Assembly (NCBI RefSeq): GCF_900095885.1
Contig: NZ_LT615367.1
Span: forward strand, 2,170,001-2,234,000
Reading direction: 5' to 3'
From: Dickeya aquatica
Lineage (GTDB): Bacteria; Pseudomonadota; Gammaproteobacteria; Enterobacterales; Enterobacteriaceae
DNA length: 64,000 bases
Every line of letters starts with the position of its first letter. The first letter of the stretch is position 1. A program made the translations under genes and the position numbers. Positions 1-13,356 of the stretch are shown here, one piece after another. The notes under the pieces were generated by a model. The model saw only the letters and a program-made list of their open reading frames with translations. It had not been told where the DNA came from and made no database searches.

Positions 1-1
1 C

Positions 2-934
2 TTTCGGCGCTGGCAGCAGACTCAAGACGATCTTGAAACTGCTACGCTGATGCTGGATGACCCTGAAATGCGCGACATGGCGCAAGAAGAGCTAAAAGCC
101 GCCAGAGCCGCCAGTGATGAGCTGGAACAACAGTTACAGGTTCTGCTGTTACCAAAAGACCCGGACGATGAGCGTGGGTGCTTCCTTGAAATTCGTGCCG
201 GTACCGGTGGTGATGAAGCAGCGCTGTTTGCGGGTGATTTATTTCGTATGTACAGCCGTTACGCTGAGTCCCGCCGCTGGAAAATTGAGGTCATGAGCGC
301 CAGTGACGGTGAGCACGGTGGTTACAAAGAGATGATTGCCAAGGTCGTGGGTGACGGAGCCTATGGCCAGCTTAAGTTTGAGTCAGGTGGTCATCGGGTG
401 CAGCGTGTGCCTGCCACGGAATCTCAGGGGCGCATTCACACCTCAGCATGTACGGTTGCGGTGATGCCGGAAGTGCCAGAGGCTGAATTACCGGATATCA
501 ACCCCGGCGATCTGAAAATCGATACTTTCCGCTCGTCTGGGGCGGGTGGTCAGCATGTTAACACCACGGATTCGGCCATCCGTATTACCCATTTGCCGAC
601 CGGCATTGTGGTGGAGTGTCAGGATGAACGTTCCCAGCACAAAAACAAGGCGAAAGCATTGTCGGTATTGGCGGCCCGTATCCGTGCGGCTGAAATGCAA
701 AAACGCCATCAGGAAGAGGCTTCAACCCGACGCAATCTGTTAGGCAGTGGCGATCGTTCTGACCGTATTCGTACCTACAATTTTCCCCAGGGCCGAGTGA
801 CCGATCACCGCATTAACCTAACGCTCTACCGGCTGGATGAAGCGATTGAAGGTAAGTTGGATATGCTGATTCAGCCGATTGTGCAGGAGTATCAGGCCGA
901 TCAGCTGGCGGCTCTGGCCGAGCAGGATCAATGA
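2..934 (+). CDS. prfA: Peptide chain release factor 1 (5' partial)
   Basis: RF1 recognises UAA and UAG stop codons in the ribosomal A site and triggers hydrolysis of peptidyl-tRNA. The frame is open from base 2, so the true start lies upstream; about 310 residues are visible against about 360 in E. coli, so roughly 50 N-terminal residues are missing. The stop-codon-reading tripeptide PAT lies in RVPATESQ, and the catalytic GGQ loop is seen in [10 protein letters not shown]. Nearly every stretch can be aligned by eye to E. coli RF1. It overlaps prmC by 4 bp (ATGA), which fits translational coupling with the enzyme that methylates the GGQ glutamine. In E. coli hemA lies upstream, but that cannot be checked here. 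Confidence 0.97.
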   Translation, partial: FRRWQQTQDDLETATLMLDDPEMRDMAQEELKAARAASDELEQQLQVLLLPKDPDDERGCFLEIRAGTGGDEAALFAGDLFRMYSRYAESRRWKIEVMSASDGEHGGYKEMIAKVVGDGAYGQLKFESGGHRVQRVPATESQGRIHTSACTVAVMPEVPEAELPDINPGDLKIDTFRSSGAGGQHVNTTDSAIRITHLPTGIVVECQDERSQHKNKAKALSVLAARIRAAEMQKRHQEEASTRRNLLGSGDRSDRIRTYNFPQGRVTDHRINLTLYRLDEAIEGKLDMLIQPIVQEYQADQLAALAEQDQ

Positions 935-1794
935 GTTATCAGGAGTGGCTGCAACAGGCGGTGAGCCGTTTGCAAGGCAGTGACAGCCCAAAGCGTGATG
1001 CGGAAATTTTACTGGGCCAGGTAACGGGCAAGAGCCGTACCTTCTTGCTGGCGTTTGGTGAAACGCCACTCGGTGTGAGCGAATTGCAGCAAGCCGAGAT
1101 CCTGCTATCCCGCCGTATCAACGGGGAACCGATTGCGTATCTGACCGGTATAAGAGAGTTTTGGTCACTGCCGCTGGCGGTGTCACCGGTAACGCTTATC
1201 CCGCGGCCAGACACCGAGTGTCTGGTGGAACAGGCGTTGTTGCGCCTGCCTGCGTATGCCGCAAACGTGCTGGATTTAGGGACGGGTACCGGAGCTATTG
1301 CGCTGGCGATTGCGCACGAACGCCCGGACTGCCAACTGACGGGGGTTGATTTTCAGCCTGATGCAGTGGCACTGGCGCAGCATAATGCTGAGCGGTTGAA
1401 TATCCGCAATGCCCGGTTTTTGCCCAGCGACTGGTTCTGCGCATTACGTGGTCAGCAATTCTCACTGATTGTCAGCAACCCCCCCTATATCGATGAACGT
1501 GACCCGCATTTATCCTGTGGCGATGTGCGATTTGAGCCGTCCAGTGCCTTGATTGCCGACGATCAGGGATTGGCCGATTTGCGTACGATTACGCAACAGG
1601 CAGGTACGTTTCTGTTACCCGCAGGCTGGCTGCTGCTGGAGCACGGCTGGCAGCAGGGGGCAGCCGTGCGCGAACTGTTGCAACTCGCCGGATTTGAGGC
1701 CATTCAAACCCAGCGTGATTATGGTGGCAATGAGCGGGTGACACTGGGACAATGGCCTCAGCGTCTTGCGCCGGATCACGTTAGCCATGATTAG
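931..1794 (+). CDS. prmC: Release factor glutamine N5-methyltransferase
   Basis: PrmC transfers a methyl group from SAM to the GGQ glutamine of RF1 and RF2, which speeds peptide release. The 287-residue product has the SAM-binding loop [13 protein letters not shown] and the catalytic NPPY motif in [10 protein letters not shown], both diagnostic for the family. Its ATG overlaps the prfA stop by 4 bp, so the two are co-translated. In E. coli sirB2 follows prmC; here only about 160 bp separate prmC from sirB1 and I see no sirB2 reading frame. Confidence 0.96.
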   Translation: MSYQEWLQQAVSRLQGSDSPKRDAEILLGQVTGKSRTFLLAFGETPLGVSELQQAEILLSRRINGEPIAYLTGIREFWSLPLAVSPVTLIPRPDTECLVEQALLRLPAYAANVLDLGTGTGAIALAIAHERPDCQLTGVDFQPDAVALAQHNAERLNIRNARFLPSDWFCALRGQQFSLIVSNPPYIDERDPHLSCGDVRFEPSSALIADDQGLADLRTITQQAGTFLLPAGWLLLEHGWQQGAAVRELLQLAGFEAIQTQRDYGGNERVTLGQWPQRLAPDHVSHD

Positions 1795-1953
1795 CGCTAT
1801 TTATCCTTCGTCTGGATTAATGTGACTGCTGACGACGCGCGGGTTTGGCATTATTATCTGACTCGCCTGACAGACCGCATACGCAGATGAGTGCAGGCAG
1901 ACTGGCACGTATTCAGGCTCGCTGCCGATGTTATTTTTGCTGATGGAATCACT

Positions 1954-2763
1954 ATGAGTTCTATTGCCGATTTTGAATTTAACCAGTCACCGCTAAGTGA
2001 AGGGGTGATGCTGGTTTCCCAGTCAATACGCCGTGATTTTGCCACCCAGGATGTCAAACAGCATCTGCAACGATTAGTTGATGAAGCGCGAGCGAGCATT
2101 TCGAGCGATCTGCACCAGGATCAGCAACTGGAACAGCTGATTGAACTGTTTTTCCGTACCTGGGGATTTGGCGGGGCCAACGGTGTCTATCGGTTGTCTG
2201 ATGTGTTATGGCTGGATAAAGTGCTGGCGACACGTCAGGGAATGCCGGTTTCGCTCGGGATCATCTTTTTGCATATCGCTCATCAACTTGAGCTGCCATT
2301 AATGCCCGTGATTTTCCCGACTCAGTTGATCTTGCGCGCCGACTGGCTCGATGATGAGATGTGGCTGATTAACCCGCTCAACGGCGATACCCTCAGTGAG
2401 CATGTGCTGGAAGTCTGGCTGAAGGGGAATCTCGGTTTATCGGCAAGGCTGATGGACAGTGACCTGGATGAAGCCGAAAACGTGATGATAGTCCGCAAGC
2501 TGCTCGACACGCTTAAAATTGCGTTGATGGAAGAAAAACAGATGGAGCTGGCGCTCCGGGCCTGCGAAGCCATATTGCAGTTTGACCCGGAAGATCCGTA
2601 TGAAATCCGCGATCGTGGTTTGATTTATGCGCAACTGGATTGCGATCATATCGCACTCTCTGATTTGAGCTACTTCGTTGAACAGTGCCCGGAAGACCCG
2701 GTCAGTGAAATGATTAAGGTTCAGATCCACTCCATTGAGCAAAAACAGATTGTGCTGCACTAG
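1954..2763 (+). CDS. sirB1: SirB1 family protein (YchA)
   Basis: The product is a 269-residue cytosolic protein of the SirB1/YchA family, the same length as in E. coli. The family has a transglutaminase-like N-terminal fold and a TPR-like C-terminal part; its biochemical role is not established. I chose the ATG at 1954 (MSSIADFEFNQ), which matches the family N-terminus and has a GGA Shine-Dalgarno-like stretch just upstream, over a GTG at 1891 that would add 21 unrelated residues. The position between prmC and kdsA is conserved in enterobacteria, with sirB2 missing here. Confidence 0.9.
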   Translation: MSSIADFEFNQSPLSEGVMLVSQSIRRDFATQDVKQHLQRLVDEARASISSDLHQDQQLEQLIELFFRTWGFGGANGVYRLSDVLWLDKVLATRQGMPVSLGIIFLHIAHQLELPLMPVIFPTQLILRADWLDDEMWLINPLNGDTLSEHVLEVWLKGNLGLSARLMDSDLDEAENVMIVRKLLDTLKIALMEEKQMELALRACEAILQFDPEDPYEIRDRGLIYAQLDCDHIALSDLSYFVEQCPEDPVSEMIKVQIHSIEQKQIVLH

Positions 2764-2824
2764 ATGGATGGTGCGGCATGAGATTGGGGCGCGTGACCCA
2801 GTCATCTGATTTATCCGACAATAA

Positions 2825-3688
<864 letters not shown>

Positions 3689-3734
3689 TGATAGTACCCC
3701 TTATCACTCAGTACAGTGACTGAGGGGGATGAAT

Positions 3735-3766
3735 AAAAAAACCGCCGGTTAATGGCGGTTTTTTTG
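3735..3766. terminator. Rho-independent terminator after kdsA
   Basis: AACCGCC and GGCGGTT pair around a GGTTAAT loop. A T-run follows on the + strand and an A-run precedes, so it can work in both directions between convergent kdsA and ydgH. Confidence 0.85.
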
Positions 3767-3796
3767 TACTCATTGCAATCACGCGGGTTGCGGGTA

Positions 3797-4747
3797 TTAC
3801 TTGTATAAATCTGCACCAATGGTGTAGTGGTCGCCTTTTTCCTGCCACTCTCTGGTAATGTGGTAGAACTTGGCCCCTTTCTTGTAAGCCTGTTTAGCAA
3901 CGGCTTCTGAAATATCGGTCGGGCTGTTAAAGCTGCCACGCAACGTAATGGCGTCAAACGGTGCCATTTGTGCAGCGGTCGCGTTATTCAGCTCCTGAAT
4001 AGTGGTGCCGTCGGCCATCGTGACAGTGTAACGTGAGCCAACAGTGGAGGACTGGGTCTGGAAGAAATTCCCCACTTTATCACTCAGGCTTGAAGAGGTG
4101 GCTATCCCTGGAATTTCCACTTTTGCAGCAGCCTCTCCGCCAGCGGCCAGCGCTGCTTTACCGGCTTCTGAGTTAGCCGGGATGGCATCCGGGCTTTGCA
4201 CCTGACGCTTGGGAGCGTCTTTCTTGTACACAAACGCAGTAATAGATTGCGTGGCACCGCTGGAGTTGATGTCCACCTGGCGGGCGATAAAAAACGCATC
4301 TGCTGCTTTTGCTTTTGCCGCTTTACCAATCGCTTCATTGACTTCGGGCTGATTACCAAAAGAGCCGGTCACGGTTACGGTGTCATATGGCTCCAGCCGC
4401 ACCGCTTCGTCTTTGGGCAGCTCTTTAACGCCGCTGAATCTACGGTATGACGTGTCTTTCACTGCCGCTGGCGCATCTTTTTTGTAGAGATCGACCGTGA
4501 CTTGCCAGCGACCACCATTCACTTCCGAGGTGCTCTGGATGTAAAACGCCGCGGCACCACGCGCATCGGCTTTTTTAGAGGCATCGGCAGCCGCTTCATA
4601 AATCGCGTCATAGCGGCCTAAAAAAGTCATACGCTCAAAAGGCTGTAGAGACTGCGCTTTTTCAGGCGTCAATTCCTGTGCAGCCTGCGATGAAAACGCG
4701 ACTATTGATAAAAGAGTGGAGGCAACAACGCGGGTCTTCAGCTTCAT
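3797..4747 (-). CDS. ydgH: YdgH family periplasmic protein with three DUF1471 domains
   Basis: This is a secreted protein of the YdgH/BhsA/McbA family; the DUF1471 module recurs in enterobacterial stress and biofilm proteins, with no known enzymatic activity. The 316-residue product has a signal peptide (MKLKTRVVASTLLS, cleavage near FSSQA-A) and three repeats recognisable from the recurring pattern 'PFDTVTVTGSF ... AYKKGAKFYHITR ... ADLYK'. I chose the ATG at 4747 because AGGA lies 7 bases upstream and the signal peptide begins there; the longer frame from 4849 adds 34 residues of no recognisable kind. It is divergent from pntA, as in E. coli. Confidence 0.92.
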   Translation of the reverse strand: MKLKTRVVASTLLSIVAFSSQAAQELTPEKAQSLQPFERMTFLGRYDAIYEAAADASKKADARGAAAFYIQSTSEVNGGRWQVTVDLYKKDAPAAVKDTSYRRFSGVKELPKDEAVRLEPYDTVTVTGSFGNQPEVNEAIGKAAKAKAADAFFIARQVDINSSGATQSITAFVYKKDAPKRQVQSPDAIPANSEAGKAALAAGGEAAAKVEIPGIATSSSLSDKVGNFFQTQSSTVGSRYTVTMADGTTIQELNNATAAQMAPFDAITLRGSFNSPTDISEAVAKQAYKKGAKFYHITREWQEKGDHYTIGADLYK

Positions 4748-6789
<2,042 letters not shown>

Positions 6790-6799
6790 GGGGTAGCTG

Positions 6800-8188
6800 A
6801 TGTCTGGAGGATTAGTGACGGCAGCGTATATTGTTGCCGCAATTTTATTTATTTTCAGCCTGGCTGGCTTATCCAAACATGAAACCTCACGTCAGGGGAA
6901 CATTTTCGGTATCAGCGGGATGGCGATTGCGCTATTAGCCACCATCCTCGGGCCGAATGCCGGTAACGTAGGCTGGATTATCGCTGCGATGGTCATTGGT
7001 GGGGCCATCGGCATCCACCTGGCGCGTAAAGTTGAAATGACCGAAATGCCAGAACTGGTGGCAATCCTGCACAGTTTTGTCGGGTTTGCGGCTGTTTTAG
7101 TTGGGTTTAATAGCTTTATTGGCGAGGGTGAGATAACCGATCGGGTGATGGAAAACATTCACCTGACCGAAGTGTTTCTGGGCATTTTTATCGGTGCGGT
7201 GACGTTCACAGGCTCGATAGTCGCATTTGGTAAGCTGCGTGGCGTGATGTCATCCAAACCGCTGATGTTACCTAATCGTCACAAGATGAATCTGGCTGCA
7301 TTAGTGCTGTCATTTCTGCTACTGCTGGTGTTTGTCAAAGCCCACAGCGCCGGGATGCAGGTGTTTGCACTGCTGCTGATGACGCTGATTGCTCTGGCCT
7401 TTGGCTGGCATCTGGTCGCATCAATTGGCGGAGCCGATATGCCGGTTGTGGTTTCGATGCTCAACTCCTATTCTGGCTGGGCCGCTGCTGCCGCAGGCTT
7501 TATGCTGAGTAACGATCTGTTGATTGTTACCGGTGCACTGGTCGGGTCATCGGGGGCAATCCTCTCTTACATTATGTGTAAAGCGATGAACCGTTCGTTT
7601 ATCAGTGTAATTGCCGGTGGGTTTGGCACTGACGGTTCATCGTCGGGAGCAGATGAGGAAGTGGGCGAGCACCGTGAAACCTCGGCTGAAGAAGTGGCTG
7701 AACTGCTGAAAAATTCAAGCTCGGTTATCATCACTCCGGGGTACGGTATGGCGGTTGCTCAGGCGCAGTATCCGGTGCATGACATTACCGCCAAGCTGCG
7801 CGCGCGCGGGATCAACGTCCGCTTTGGTATTCATCCGGTGGCGGGGCGTTTGCCGGGGCACATGAACGTGTTGCTGGCAGAAGCCAAAGTGCCGTATGAC
7901 GTGGTGCTGGAAATGGATGAAATCAATGATGATTTTTCTGATACCGATACGGTGCTGGTGATTGGCGCGAATGACACGGTTAACCCGGCTGCGCAGGAAG
8001 ACCCGCATAGCCCGATTGCCGGAATGCCGGTATTGGAAGTGTGGAAAGCGCAGAACGTGATAGTCTTTAAGCGTTCGATGAATACCGGTTATGCTGGTGT
8101 ACAGAACCCCTTGTTCTTTAAAGAGAATACTCAGATGCTGTTTGGCGATGCCAAAGAAAGTGTTGAGGCAATCCTGAAAGCGCTGTAA
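6800..8188 (+). CDS. pntB: NAD(P) transhydrogenase beta subunit
   Basis: PntB carries most of the proton-channel membrane domain and the NADP(H)-binding domain III. The 462-residue product has multiple hydrophobic helices through about residue 260, followed by the soluble domain III with [34 protein letters not shown] and the NADP contact region [12 protein letters not shown]. The length equals the E. coli protein. It is co-transcribed with pntA and ends 39 bp before a shared hairpin terminator. Confidence 0.97.
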   Translation: MSGGLVTAAYIVAAILFIFSLAGLSKHETSRQGNIFGISGMAIALLATILGPNAGNVGWIIAAMVIGGAIGIHLARKVEMTEMPELVAILHSFVGFAAVLVGFNSFIGEGEITDRVMENIHLTEVFLGIFIGAVTFTGSIVAFGKLRGVMSSKPLMLPNRHKMNLAALVLSFLLLLVFVKAHSAGMQVFALLLMTLIALAFGWHLVASIGGADMPVVVSMLNSYSGWAAAAAGFMLSNDLLIVTGALVGSSGAILSYIMCKAMNRSFISVIAGGFGTDGSSSGADEEVGEHRETSAEEVAELLKNSSSVIITPGYGMAVAQAQYPVHDITAKLRARGINVRFGIHPVAGRLPGHMNVLLAEAKVPYDVVLEMDEINDDFSDTDTVLVIGANDTVNPAAQEDPHSPIAGMPVLEVWKAQNVIVFKRSMNTGYAGVQNPLFFKENTQMLFGDAKESVEAILKAL

Positions 8189-8227
8189 CCGCGGCTGGAC
8201 GGCATAACGATAAGACGCAATAAATCA

Positions 8228-8249
8228 ACGGGGGCCTTTTGGCCCCCGT
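8228..8249. terminator. Bidirectional terminator between pntB and uspE
   Basis: A perfect 9 bp stem (ACGGGGGCC and its complement) with a TTTT loop lies in the gap between convergent pntB and uspE. The flanking T/A tracts are short, so strength is uncertain. Confidence 0.7.
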
Positions 8250-8277
8250 ATTATTGACGGTGGTGTATAAGGTACAC

Positions 8278-9243
8278 TCAGGCATCATCCGCTTTCGTAT
8301 CGGCTTCGCTCTGTAGCGTTAGCGAGGCAACAAAATCATCGGGCTTAATTGCCAGCAAATCGCACTTCAGGTGGTCGATAACATGTTCAACGGTATTACC
8401 AATGAAGGCAGCGGACAAACCGGTACGCCCCAGCGAACCTAGCACCACCACACCCGCTTGCAGATGTTCTGCCAGATCGGGGATAACATCCTCTGGCAGG
8501 CCTTTTTCCACATGGGTCAGCCGTTCATCCAGGCCAAATTTCTGTCGCAGTGATTTCATCGCCAGCAGGTGCTGGCCCCGAATGGCACCGTTATAGACAC
8601 CGGGGTCAAAATCGGGCAATTCAATGGCGATATTAATTGGCGTGACAGGATAGGCCCCAACCAGATGTACTTCGGTTTGGTCAACCTGACGTGCCAGCGC
8701 CAGTGTTTCTGACACCAGCTTAATGTTGAGTGGGTCGTGGTACGGGTCTTCACTGGCCAGATTAACGGCGACCAGCGCACGGCCATTTTGCGGCCAGGGC
8801 TGGTCTTTGACCATCCAAACCGGGCAGGGGCACTTGCGCAGTAATTGCCAGTCGGTCGGGGTGAAGATAACCGCTTCCAGCCTGTCGTGCTGATGTGCCA
8901 TCTTGAGCAACAAATCGTGCTGACCGGCAACGACTTCCTGAATAATGGCTTCATAAGGTTTGTTGTGCCAGACCACTTTGATTTCAATGGCAACACCTGC
9001 ATCAAGGTAATACTTGCACTGTTCCGTAATCCATTCGGTTCGTTGGGCAATAACGCGTTGCCTCATCTCGGTTCTTTCATCGGGAGAGAGCAGGGTGGTC
9101 ATTTCATAGGAAAAGTCGTAGATAGGCAGAAACGCCTTGATTCTGCCTCCCAGCCGCTGAACCAGATAAACCGCCCGCCGTAGTGCGGGTTGGTCGTCCT
9201 GATTTGGGTCAATAGCGACCAGTAAATTCTGATACTTCGCCAT
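8278..9243 (-). CDS. uspE: Universal stress protein E
   Basis: UspE is a cytosolic tandem universal-stress protein: two Usp folds in one 321-residue chain (E. coli 316). The first begins [21 protein letters not shown]; the second ends with the nucleotide-loop-like [23 protein letters not shown]. In E. coli it is induced in stationary phase and linked to motility and DNA-damage resistance. A strong AGGAGG sits just before the ATG. It lies downstream of fnr on the same strand (144 bp gap), the conserved enterobacterial arrangement. Confidence 0.95.
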   Translation of the reverse strand: MAKYQNLLVAIDPNQDDQPALRRAVYLVQRLGGRIKAFLPIYDFSYEMTTLLSPDERTEMRQRVIAQRTEWITEQCKYYLDAGVAIEIKVVWHNKPYEAIIQEVVAGQHDLLLKMAHQHDRLEAVIFTPTDWQLLRKCPCPVWMVKDQPWPQNGRALVAVNLASEDPYHDPLNIKLVSETLALARQVDQTEVHLVGAYPVTPINIAIELPDFDPGVYNGAIRGQHLLAMKSLRQKFGLDERLTHVEKGLPEDVIPDLAEHLQAGVVVLGSLGRTGLSAAFIGNTVEHVIDHLKCDLLAIKPDDFVASLTLQSEADTKADDA

Positions 9244-9387
9244 AGCGCCTCCTGTTGGCTGTCAGTCCGCAGCCTGCCCGTTAAGAGTAACGCATGGAAA
9301 TCGCTTTGAACAACAGGTGATGAGTGCCGGAACAACAATTTAGCGTAATCATTGATCCGGCGGGGAAAGTAAAAGTGTGTGGAGGTA

Positions 9388-10140
9388 TTACACTTTGGTG
9401 CGTGATGAACCTGCCAGTTCGGCCAGAGCATCCGTATTCTCAATGGTAATATATTTGCCTTTTACCGCCAGCATGCCACTTTTTTGAAAGCGCCCTAACA
9501 GGCGGCTGATGGTTTCCACCGTGAGGCCGAGATAGTTGCCTATGTCGCCACGGGTCATGGTGAGGCGGAATTCGCGCGGAGAGAAACCGCGCTGCGCAAA
9601 CCGGCGAGACAAATTGTAGATAAACGCCGCCAGACGCTCTTCGGCATTTTTCTTCGACAGCAGCAGGATCATATCCTGATCGCCACGGATCTCTCCGCTC
9701 ATCAGTCGCATCATTTGCTGGCGCAGATTGGGCATTTTGCCAGAGAGGTCGTCGAGCGTTTCAAACGGGATTTCACACACCATAGAGGTTTCGAGCGCCT
9801 GGGCGAAACTGGGATGCTGTGCACCACCGATGGCATCAAACCCGACCAAATCGCCTGCCAGATGGAAACCGGTTATCTGCTCATCACCCTGCTCGGTGAT
9901 GGTGTAACTTTTGATGGTGCCTGAGCGGATGGCGTACAGTGATTTCAGCTCATCCCCCGCCTTGAACAACGCCTGCCCTTTCTGGATAGGTTTTTTCCTT
10001 TCAATGATATTGTCGAGCTGATCAAGCTCATGCTCATTAAGTGTGAAAGGAATACAGAGCTGGCTGATGCTGCAATCCTGACAATGAATGGCGCAACCGC
10101 CAGACTGAATGCGTCGGATTATTCGCTTTTCAGGAATCAT
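9388..10140 (-). CDS. fnr: Fumarate/nitrate reduction global regulator FNR
   Basis: FNR is the oxygen-sensing transcription factor that switches cells to anaerobic respiration through an oxygen-labile [4Fe-4S] cluster. The 250-residue product is almost identical to E. coli FNR. The four cluster ligands are present: Cys20, Cys23 and Cys29 in [11 protein letters not shown], and the later one in SMVCEIPF near residue 122. The cyclic-nucleotide-binding-like fold is followed by the recognition helix in [16 protein letters not shown]. An FNR box lies about 20 bp upstream of the start, which fits autorepression. Confidence 0.97.
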   Translation of the reverse strand: MIPEKRIIRRIQSGGCAIHCQDCSISQLCIPFTLNEHELDQLDNIIERKKPIQKGQALFKAGDELKSLYAIRSGTIKSYTITEQGDEQITGFHLAGDLVGFDAIGGAQHPSFAQALETSMVCEIPFETLDDLSGKMPNLRQQMMRLMSGEIRGDQDMILLLSKKNAEERLAAFIYNLSRRFAQRGFSPREFRLTMTRGDIGNYLGLTVETISRLLGRFQKSGMLAVKGKYITIENTDALAELAGSSRTKV

Positions 10141-10160
10141 AGACTTTACTCAGGCGATAA

Positions 10161-10174
10161 TTGATGTCGGTCAA
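10161..10174. promoter_or_regulatory. FNR box upstream of fnr
   Basis: TTGATGTCGGTCAA matches the FNR consensus TTGAT-N4-ATCAA with one mismatch in the second half-site. Its position just upstream of the fnr start is where autorepression is known in E. coli. Confidence 0.65.
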
Positions 10175-10372
10175 TTTTAACAGCTTTTATTGGGTCTGAT
10201 AAGATCCGCTATCTTTAGAACTGACTATTAAATAGTGAGCTTATTAATATTTTTTCCATGCGATTAAGTCGCCTGATGTTTTTCCTCACGTCGTTGCAAC
10301 CCGTCGATGGGTATTATGTTTCAAGAAGAAAATAGCCACTAAAGCGTAATCACGGTTAGTGAATAAATGTCG

Positions 10373-10885
10373 TCAGGCTGAATACCCTTCATGGCGCAAC
10401 AACCATTTTTTGCGTTCAATGCCACCGGCATAACCGGTCAGGGCACCCCCTGCGCCAATCACTCGATGACAAGGCACCACGATGCTGACCGGATTGGCTC
10501 CATTAGCCATCCCGATAGCCCGTGATGCGGTAGGCTTACCAAGGCGATGAGCCAGTTCACCATAGGTTGTGGTGGTGCCACAGGGTAATGTTCGCAGAGC
10601 CTGCCAGACGCGTTGTTGAAAATCGGTACCTCTGGCGGCGACGGGGAGATTATCAATAATGTGTAAATCCCCCTCAAAATAGGCCCGCAGTTTGTCACTC
10701 AGACCACCCGGATTACTACAGGTTTTCAACGTAAAAGGATCGTCGTGGTAACGTCTATTCAGCGAGAGAAATAAATCTTCTTCATATTCACGCCACTCAA
10801 CCGCCCGAAGATGATAACGCTCATCGGTAATCAGTAATAACTCACCAATAGGGGTAGGCAGTGTATCGAATAAAAATATCTGCAT
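10373..10885 (-). CDS. ogt: Methylated-DNA-protein-cysteine methyltransferase
   Basis: Ogt repairs O6-alkylguanine and O4-alkylthymine by transferring the alkyl group irreversibly to its own active-site cysteine. The 170-residue product has the catalytic VVPCHRVIG motif near residue 138 and the DNA-binding helix-turn-helix region in TTTYGELAHRLGKPTASRAIG. The fnr-ogt order matches E. coli. Ogt rather than Ada fits because there is no N-terminal Ada sensor domain. Confidence 0.94.
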   Translation of the reverse strand: MQIFLFDTLPTPIGELLLITDERYHLRAVEWREYEEDLFLSLNRRYHDDPFTLKTCSNPGGLSDKLRAYFEGDLHIIDNLPVAARGTDFQQRVWQALRTLPCGTTTTYGELAHRLGKPTASRAIGMANGANPVSIVVPCHRVIGAGGALTGYAGGIERKKWLLRHEGYSA

Positions 10886-11048
10886 GTTTTCACATCCTGT
10901 CCGGTATGCCGGTTTTATCAGAGGGCGTTGCGCCTGGGTTCAAAACCGTAGGGCACGCATGGCAAATGCGTCTCAACACGGTCGGGCATTGTCGCCCGAA
11001 GCGTATTGGCTGTCACATGAAAACGGTATGAATTTTGTCGTGCAGAAG

Positions 11049-11076
11049 CAGTAAGGCGCATTTTTGCGCCTTACTG
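11049..11076. terminator. Strong hairpin after the FIST chemoreceptor gene
   Basis: A perfect 12 bp stem (CAGTAAGGCGCA and its complement) around TTTT, 15 bp beyond the stop of the minus-strand chemoreceptor. There is no T-run on that side, so termination is only likely. Confidence 0.55.
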
Positions 11077-11079
11077 CCG

Positions 11080-11087
11080 GGGGAGGG
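11080..11087 (+). other. KOPS motif (GGGGAGGG)
   Basis: The sequence matches the FtsK-orienting motif GGGNAGGG and points rightward, toward the dif site at 50.8 kb. Confidence 0.5.
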
Positions 11088-11090
11088 CCA

Positions 11091-13034
11091 TCAGGATGAG
11101 GTCAGTTTTTGCAGTACCGTGAGCTGGTTTACGGCGTCCTGCATGGCATCCATACCTTTAGCAAGATCTTTGAGGTTAGTGAGATTTGCCGTCATATTGG
11201 CGCGATCGCGGTCGGTTTCGGCACTCATGCTGGCGATTTGGTTCGCCGCCGAGATACTTTTTTCCGCCATTTGCTGAGTGGTGGTGACGGTTTGCTGTGC
11301 AATTGAGCGAATATGCGCAATGGTATCGACAGCCTCCCGAATGCTGTGGGTGGTGGCATCAACCTGCTCTTTTGAGGAACTGGCGAGCTTGCGCACTTCT
11401 TCGGCCACGACAGCAAACCCCCGGCCCGCTTCACCCGCGCGTGCAGCTTCAACGGCGGCGTTGAGTGCCAGCAGGTTGGTTTTATCTGCAATGGCATTGA
11501 TACCGCTGGTGATATGCGTGATGCCAATCGAGATACGCTCCAGATCGTTCAGGCCAGTTTCAAGCCGCCCCTGAGCTTCCTGGGTTTTGGCTGCCGAGTC
11601 ACTGATTGCCCGGATGCTGGTTTGCGCCACATCAAGTGTGTCACTTTGCCGCAAGGTTGCCTGCTCCAGTTGAGGCATGGCTGTCAGAAGCGGAGCCAGG
11701 GCCTGCTCATATTCCACAACCTGCTTGACCACCGTTGACTGAATATCGTGCAAGGCTTCCCAGCGACGCAACGCGCGTTGGGCATAATGGCCCGCGTAGG
11801 CGGCGTAATCCACCGGGAAATGAGACATGGCCTTGACATCATGGCTAAAAAAAGCCAGCGCAGAGAGCGTTTGATTGATAGGAACGCCAAGAATTTCGCC
11901 AAAGCTTGAGAAGCCTGCTGCCGGGATCTGCGCGAAGAATTGCGCTTCGTTCAGGCGAGTATTGCCCGCACGGCGCAGTACGCAGTCATTGAGTAAGACC
12001 AGTTCCGGCTTGCCGTGCTGTGAGACAAATTGCTGCCAGTCGCGCTCTGTGGTGGCGATGAAATCGGTCGATTCCATCAGGTATAACCGATCGCCAAATT
12101 CAAGATCGCAGAAAAACGCGATTCTGTCTTGCTTGATAGCGGCCACCGAGCGCACAAAGTATTCGTCATTGACTTTGACGGCGAAGGTTTTGCCGACCAG
12201 ATGCTGGCTGATTTGCTCTGGAGAGCATCGCAGGCAGGCGGCAATCGCCTCAATTAGCGGTTGCTCGTTGCCGTGGGCGTCAAAAACCGATTTTACCGTA
12301 CGGGCGACAGGGTCGGCCTCTGCAACCAGCCAGCTCTGTTTGGTGGGGGCGAAATTCTGGCTCTTGAATGGCGCAAAGGATTTGCCCGGAGCCATTTGGC
12401 AAAACACGATGACTGCTTTTCCCTGTAGCACGTTGTTGTCGGCACTGATATAGGTGCCGCTGAAGTCCAGCTTCCCACCGGCGGCACCCCCAATCGCCAG
12501 ACAGGGAAAGCGCCGACAGGCGTACCAGGCCTGCATTAAAAACCCCTCCGAAGCCGCCAGGCCATCACAATAAATCAGCGCAAAAGTGTTCTCGGATGAC
12601 AGCGGCATACTGACGTTCATTCGCTCCAGCTCACGGCGAATGGCATCAATTCTGACGCGAGCGTTGGGTTTGTCATGCATGTGCAGGTCAACCATGTGCA
12701 CTTCATGGCGTGCAATCAGCGACTGTGGCAACCACAACCAGCTTCCTTGCGGGCCTTCCATGTCACAGTAGGTGGATTGACCGCGCTGGCTGCAAAGCGC
12801 ACCGGTCGATGACAAGGTAATCACACTGCGATAAGGGGCGGAGAAACGTTGCCAGGCTCGATTGACCGCGGCGAAGTCGGCATGAGGGGGAACGAACACC
12901 ATCAGTAGCCCAGGGGCGGACGGTAATCCCAGTTGTGACAGCGAAGAAGGCAAAGCATCACACCGATAGACGCCGCGAGCGGGGCGCGATTTCTTTAAAC
13001 CCGGAATTGAGAGACGGCTCAGAAAAGATGACAT
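11091..13034 (-). CDS. Soluble methyl-accepting chemotaxis protein with FIST sensor domains
   Basis: The 647-residue product joins an N-terminal FIST sensor (about residues 40-235) and FIST_C part (about 240-390, including [13 protein letters not shown]) to a C-terminal chemoreceptor signalling domain with the hairpin tip region [36 protein letters not shown] domains are predicted to bind small ligands, possibly amino acids. I see no membrane segment and no C-terminal CheR-binding pentapeptide, so it is probably a cytoplasmic receptor. The ATG at 13034 is preceded by GGAG 6-9 bases upstream; a longer frame to 13100 lacks this. It is monocistronic by context. Confidence 0.88.
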   Translation of the reverse strand: MSSFLSRLSIPGLKKSRPARGVYRCDALPSSLSQLGLPSAPGLLMVFVPPHADFAAVNRAWQRFSAPYRSVITLSSTGALCSQRGQSTYCDMEGPQGSWLWLPQSLIARHEVHMVDLHMHDKPNARVRIDAIRRELERMNVSMPLSSENTFALIYCDGLAASEGFLMQAWYACRRFPCLAIGGAAGGKLDFSGTYISADNNVLQGKAVIVFCQMAPGKSFAPFKSQNFAPTKQSWLVAEADPVARTVKSVFDAHGNEQPLIEAIAACLRCSPEQISQHLVGKTFAVKVNDEYFVRSVAAIKQDRIAFFCDLEFGDRLYLMESTDFIATTERDWQQFVSQHGKPELVLLNDCVLRRAGNTRLNEAQFFAQIPAAGFSSFGEILGVPINQTLSALAFFSHDVKAMSHFPVDYAAYAGHYAQRALRRWEALHDIQSTVVKQVVEYEQALAPLLTAMPQLEQATLRQSDTLDVAQTSIRAISDSAAKTQEAQGRLETGLNDLERISIGITHITSGINAIADKTNLLALNAAVEAARAGEAGRGFAVVAEEVRKLASSSKEQVDATTHSIREAVDTIAHIRSIAQQTVTTTQQMAEKSISAANQIASMSAETDRDRANMTANLTNLKDLAKGMDAMQDAVNQLTVLQKLTSS

Positions 13035-13356
13035 GATATCTCCACATCCTATGGTTAAATTAATTAATGAGATATGTTTCTTCATCCTACGAGAAGCCAT
13101 GCCACCGTAAGGTGATCACGATCACCGGGAAGCGTGATATCAGTCAGTAAATTCATTTTCGTGTACAGGATCACAGGGTTATACGGGCTGAAAGGGGCGG
13201 GGTGAAACAACTAATTACACTTAGACATTATTTAAGAGATGTAAAGTCAAAACGGCATACTTGTCTGGCTCTGTCAGGCATCACACTGTGACTGAGATGC
13301 CTGTTAAGCGCAGCATGCCAAATGGTTTAGGTGACAATGTCACGTTTAATGCGCAT
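13035..13356. other. Intergenic region with a hairpin and a matS site
   Basis: This 322 bp region holds the chemoreceptor promoter side, an 8 bp inverted repeat at 13275-13303 (CAGGCATC and its complement) downstream of the cyclopropane-synthase-like gene, and an exact matS site. I see no gene. Confidence 0.5.
13331..13343. other. matS site (GTGACAATGTCAC)
   Basis: It is an exact match to the MatP-binding consensus GTGACRNYGTCAC. MatP binds these sites only in the terminus macrodomain of enterobacterial chromosomes, so the site independently places the window near the terminus. Confidence 0.9.

Noticed and set aside
4020-4032. GTGACAGTGTAAC, a matS-like sequence inside ydgH
   Set aside because: It differs from the consensus in the second half-site (GTAAC for GTCAC); MatP sites are usually exact, so it was not counted.
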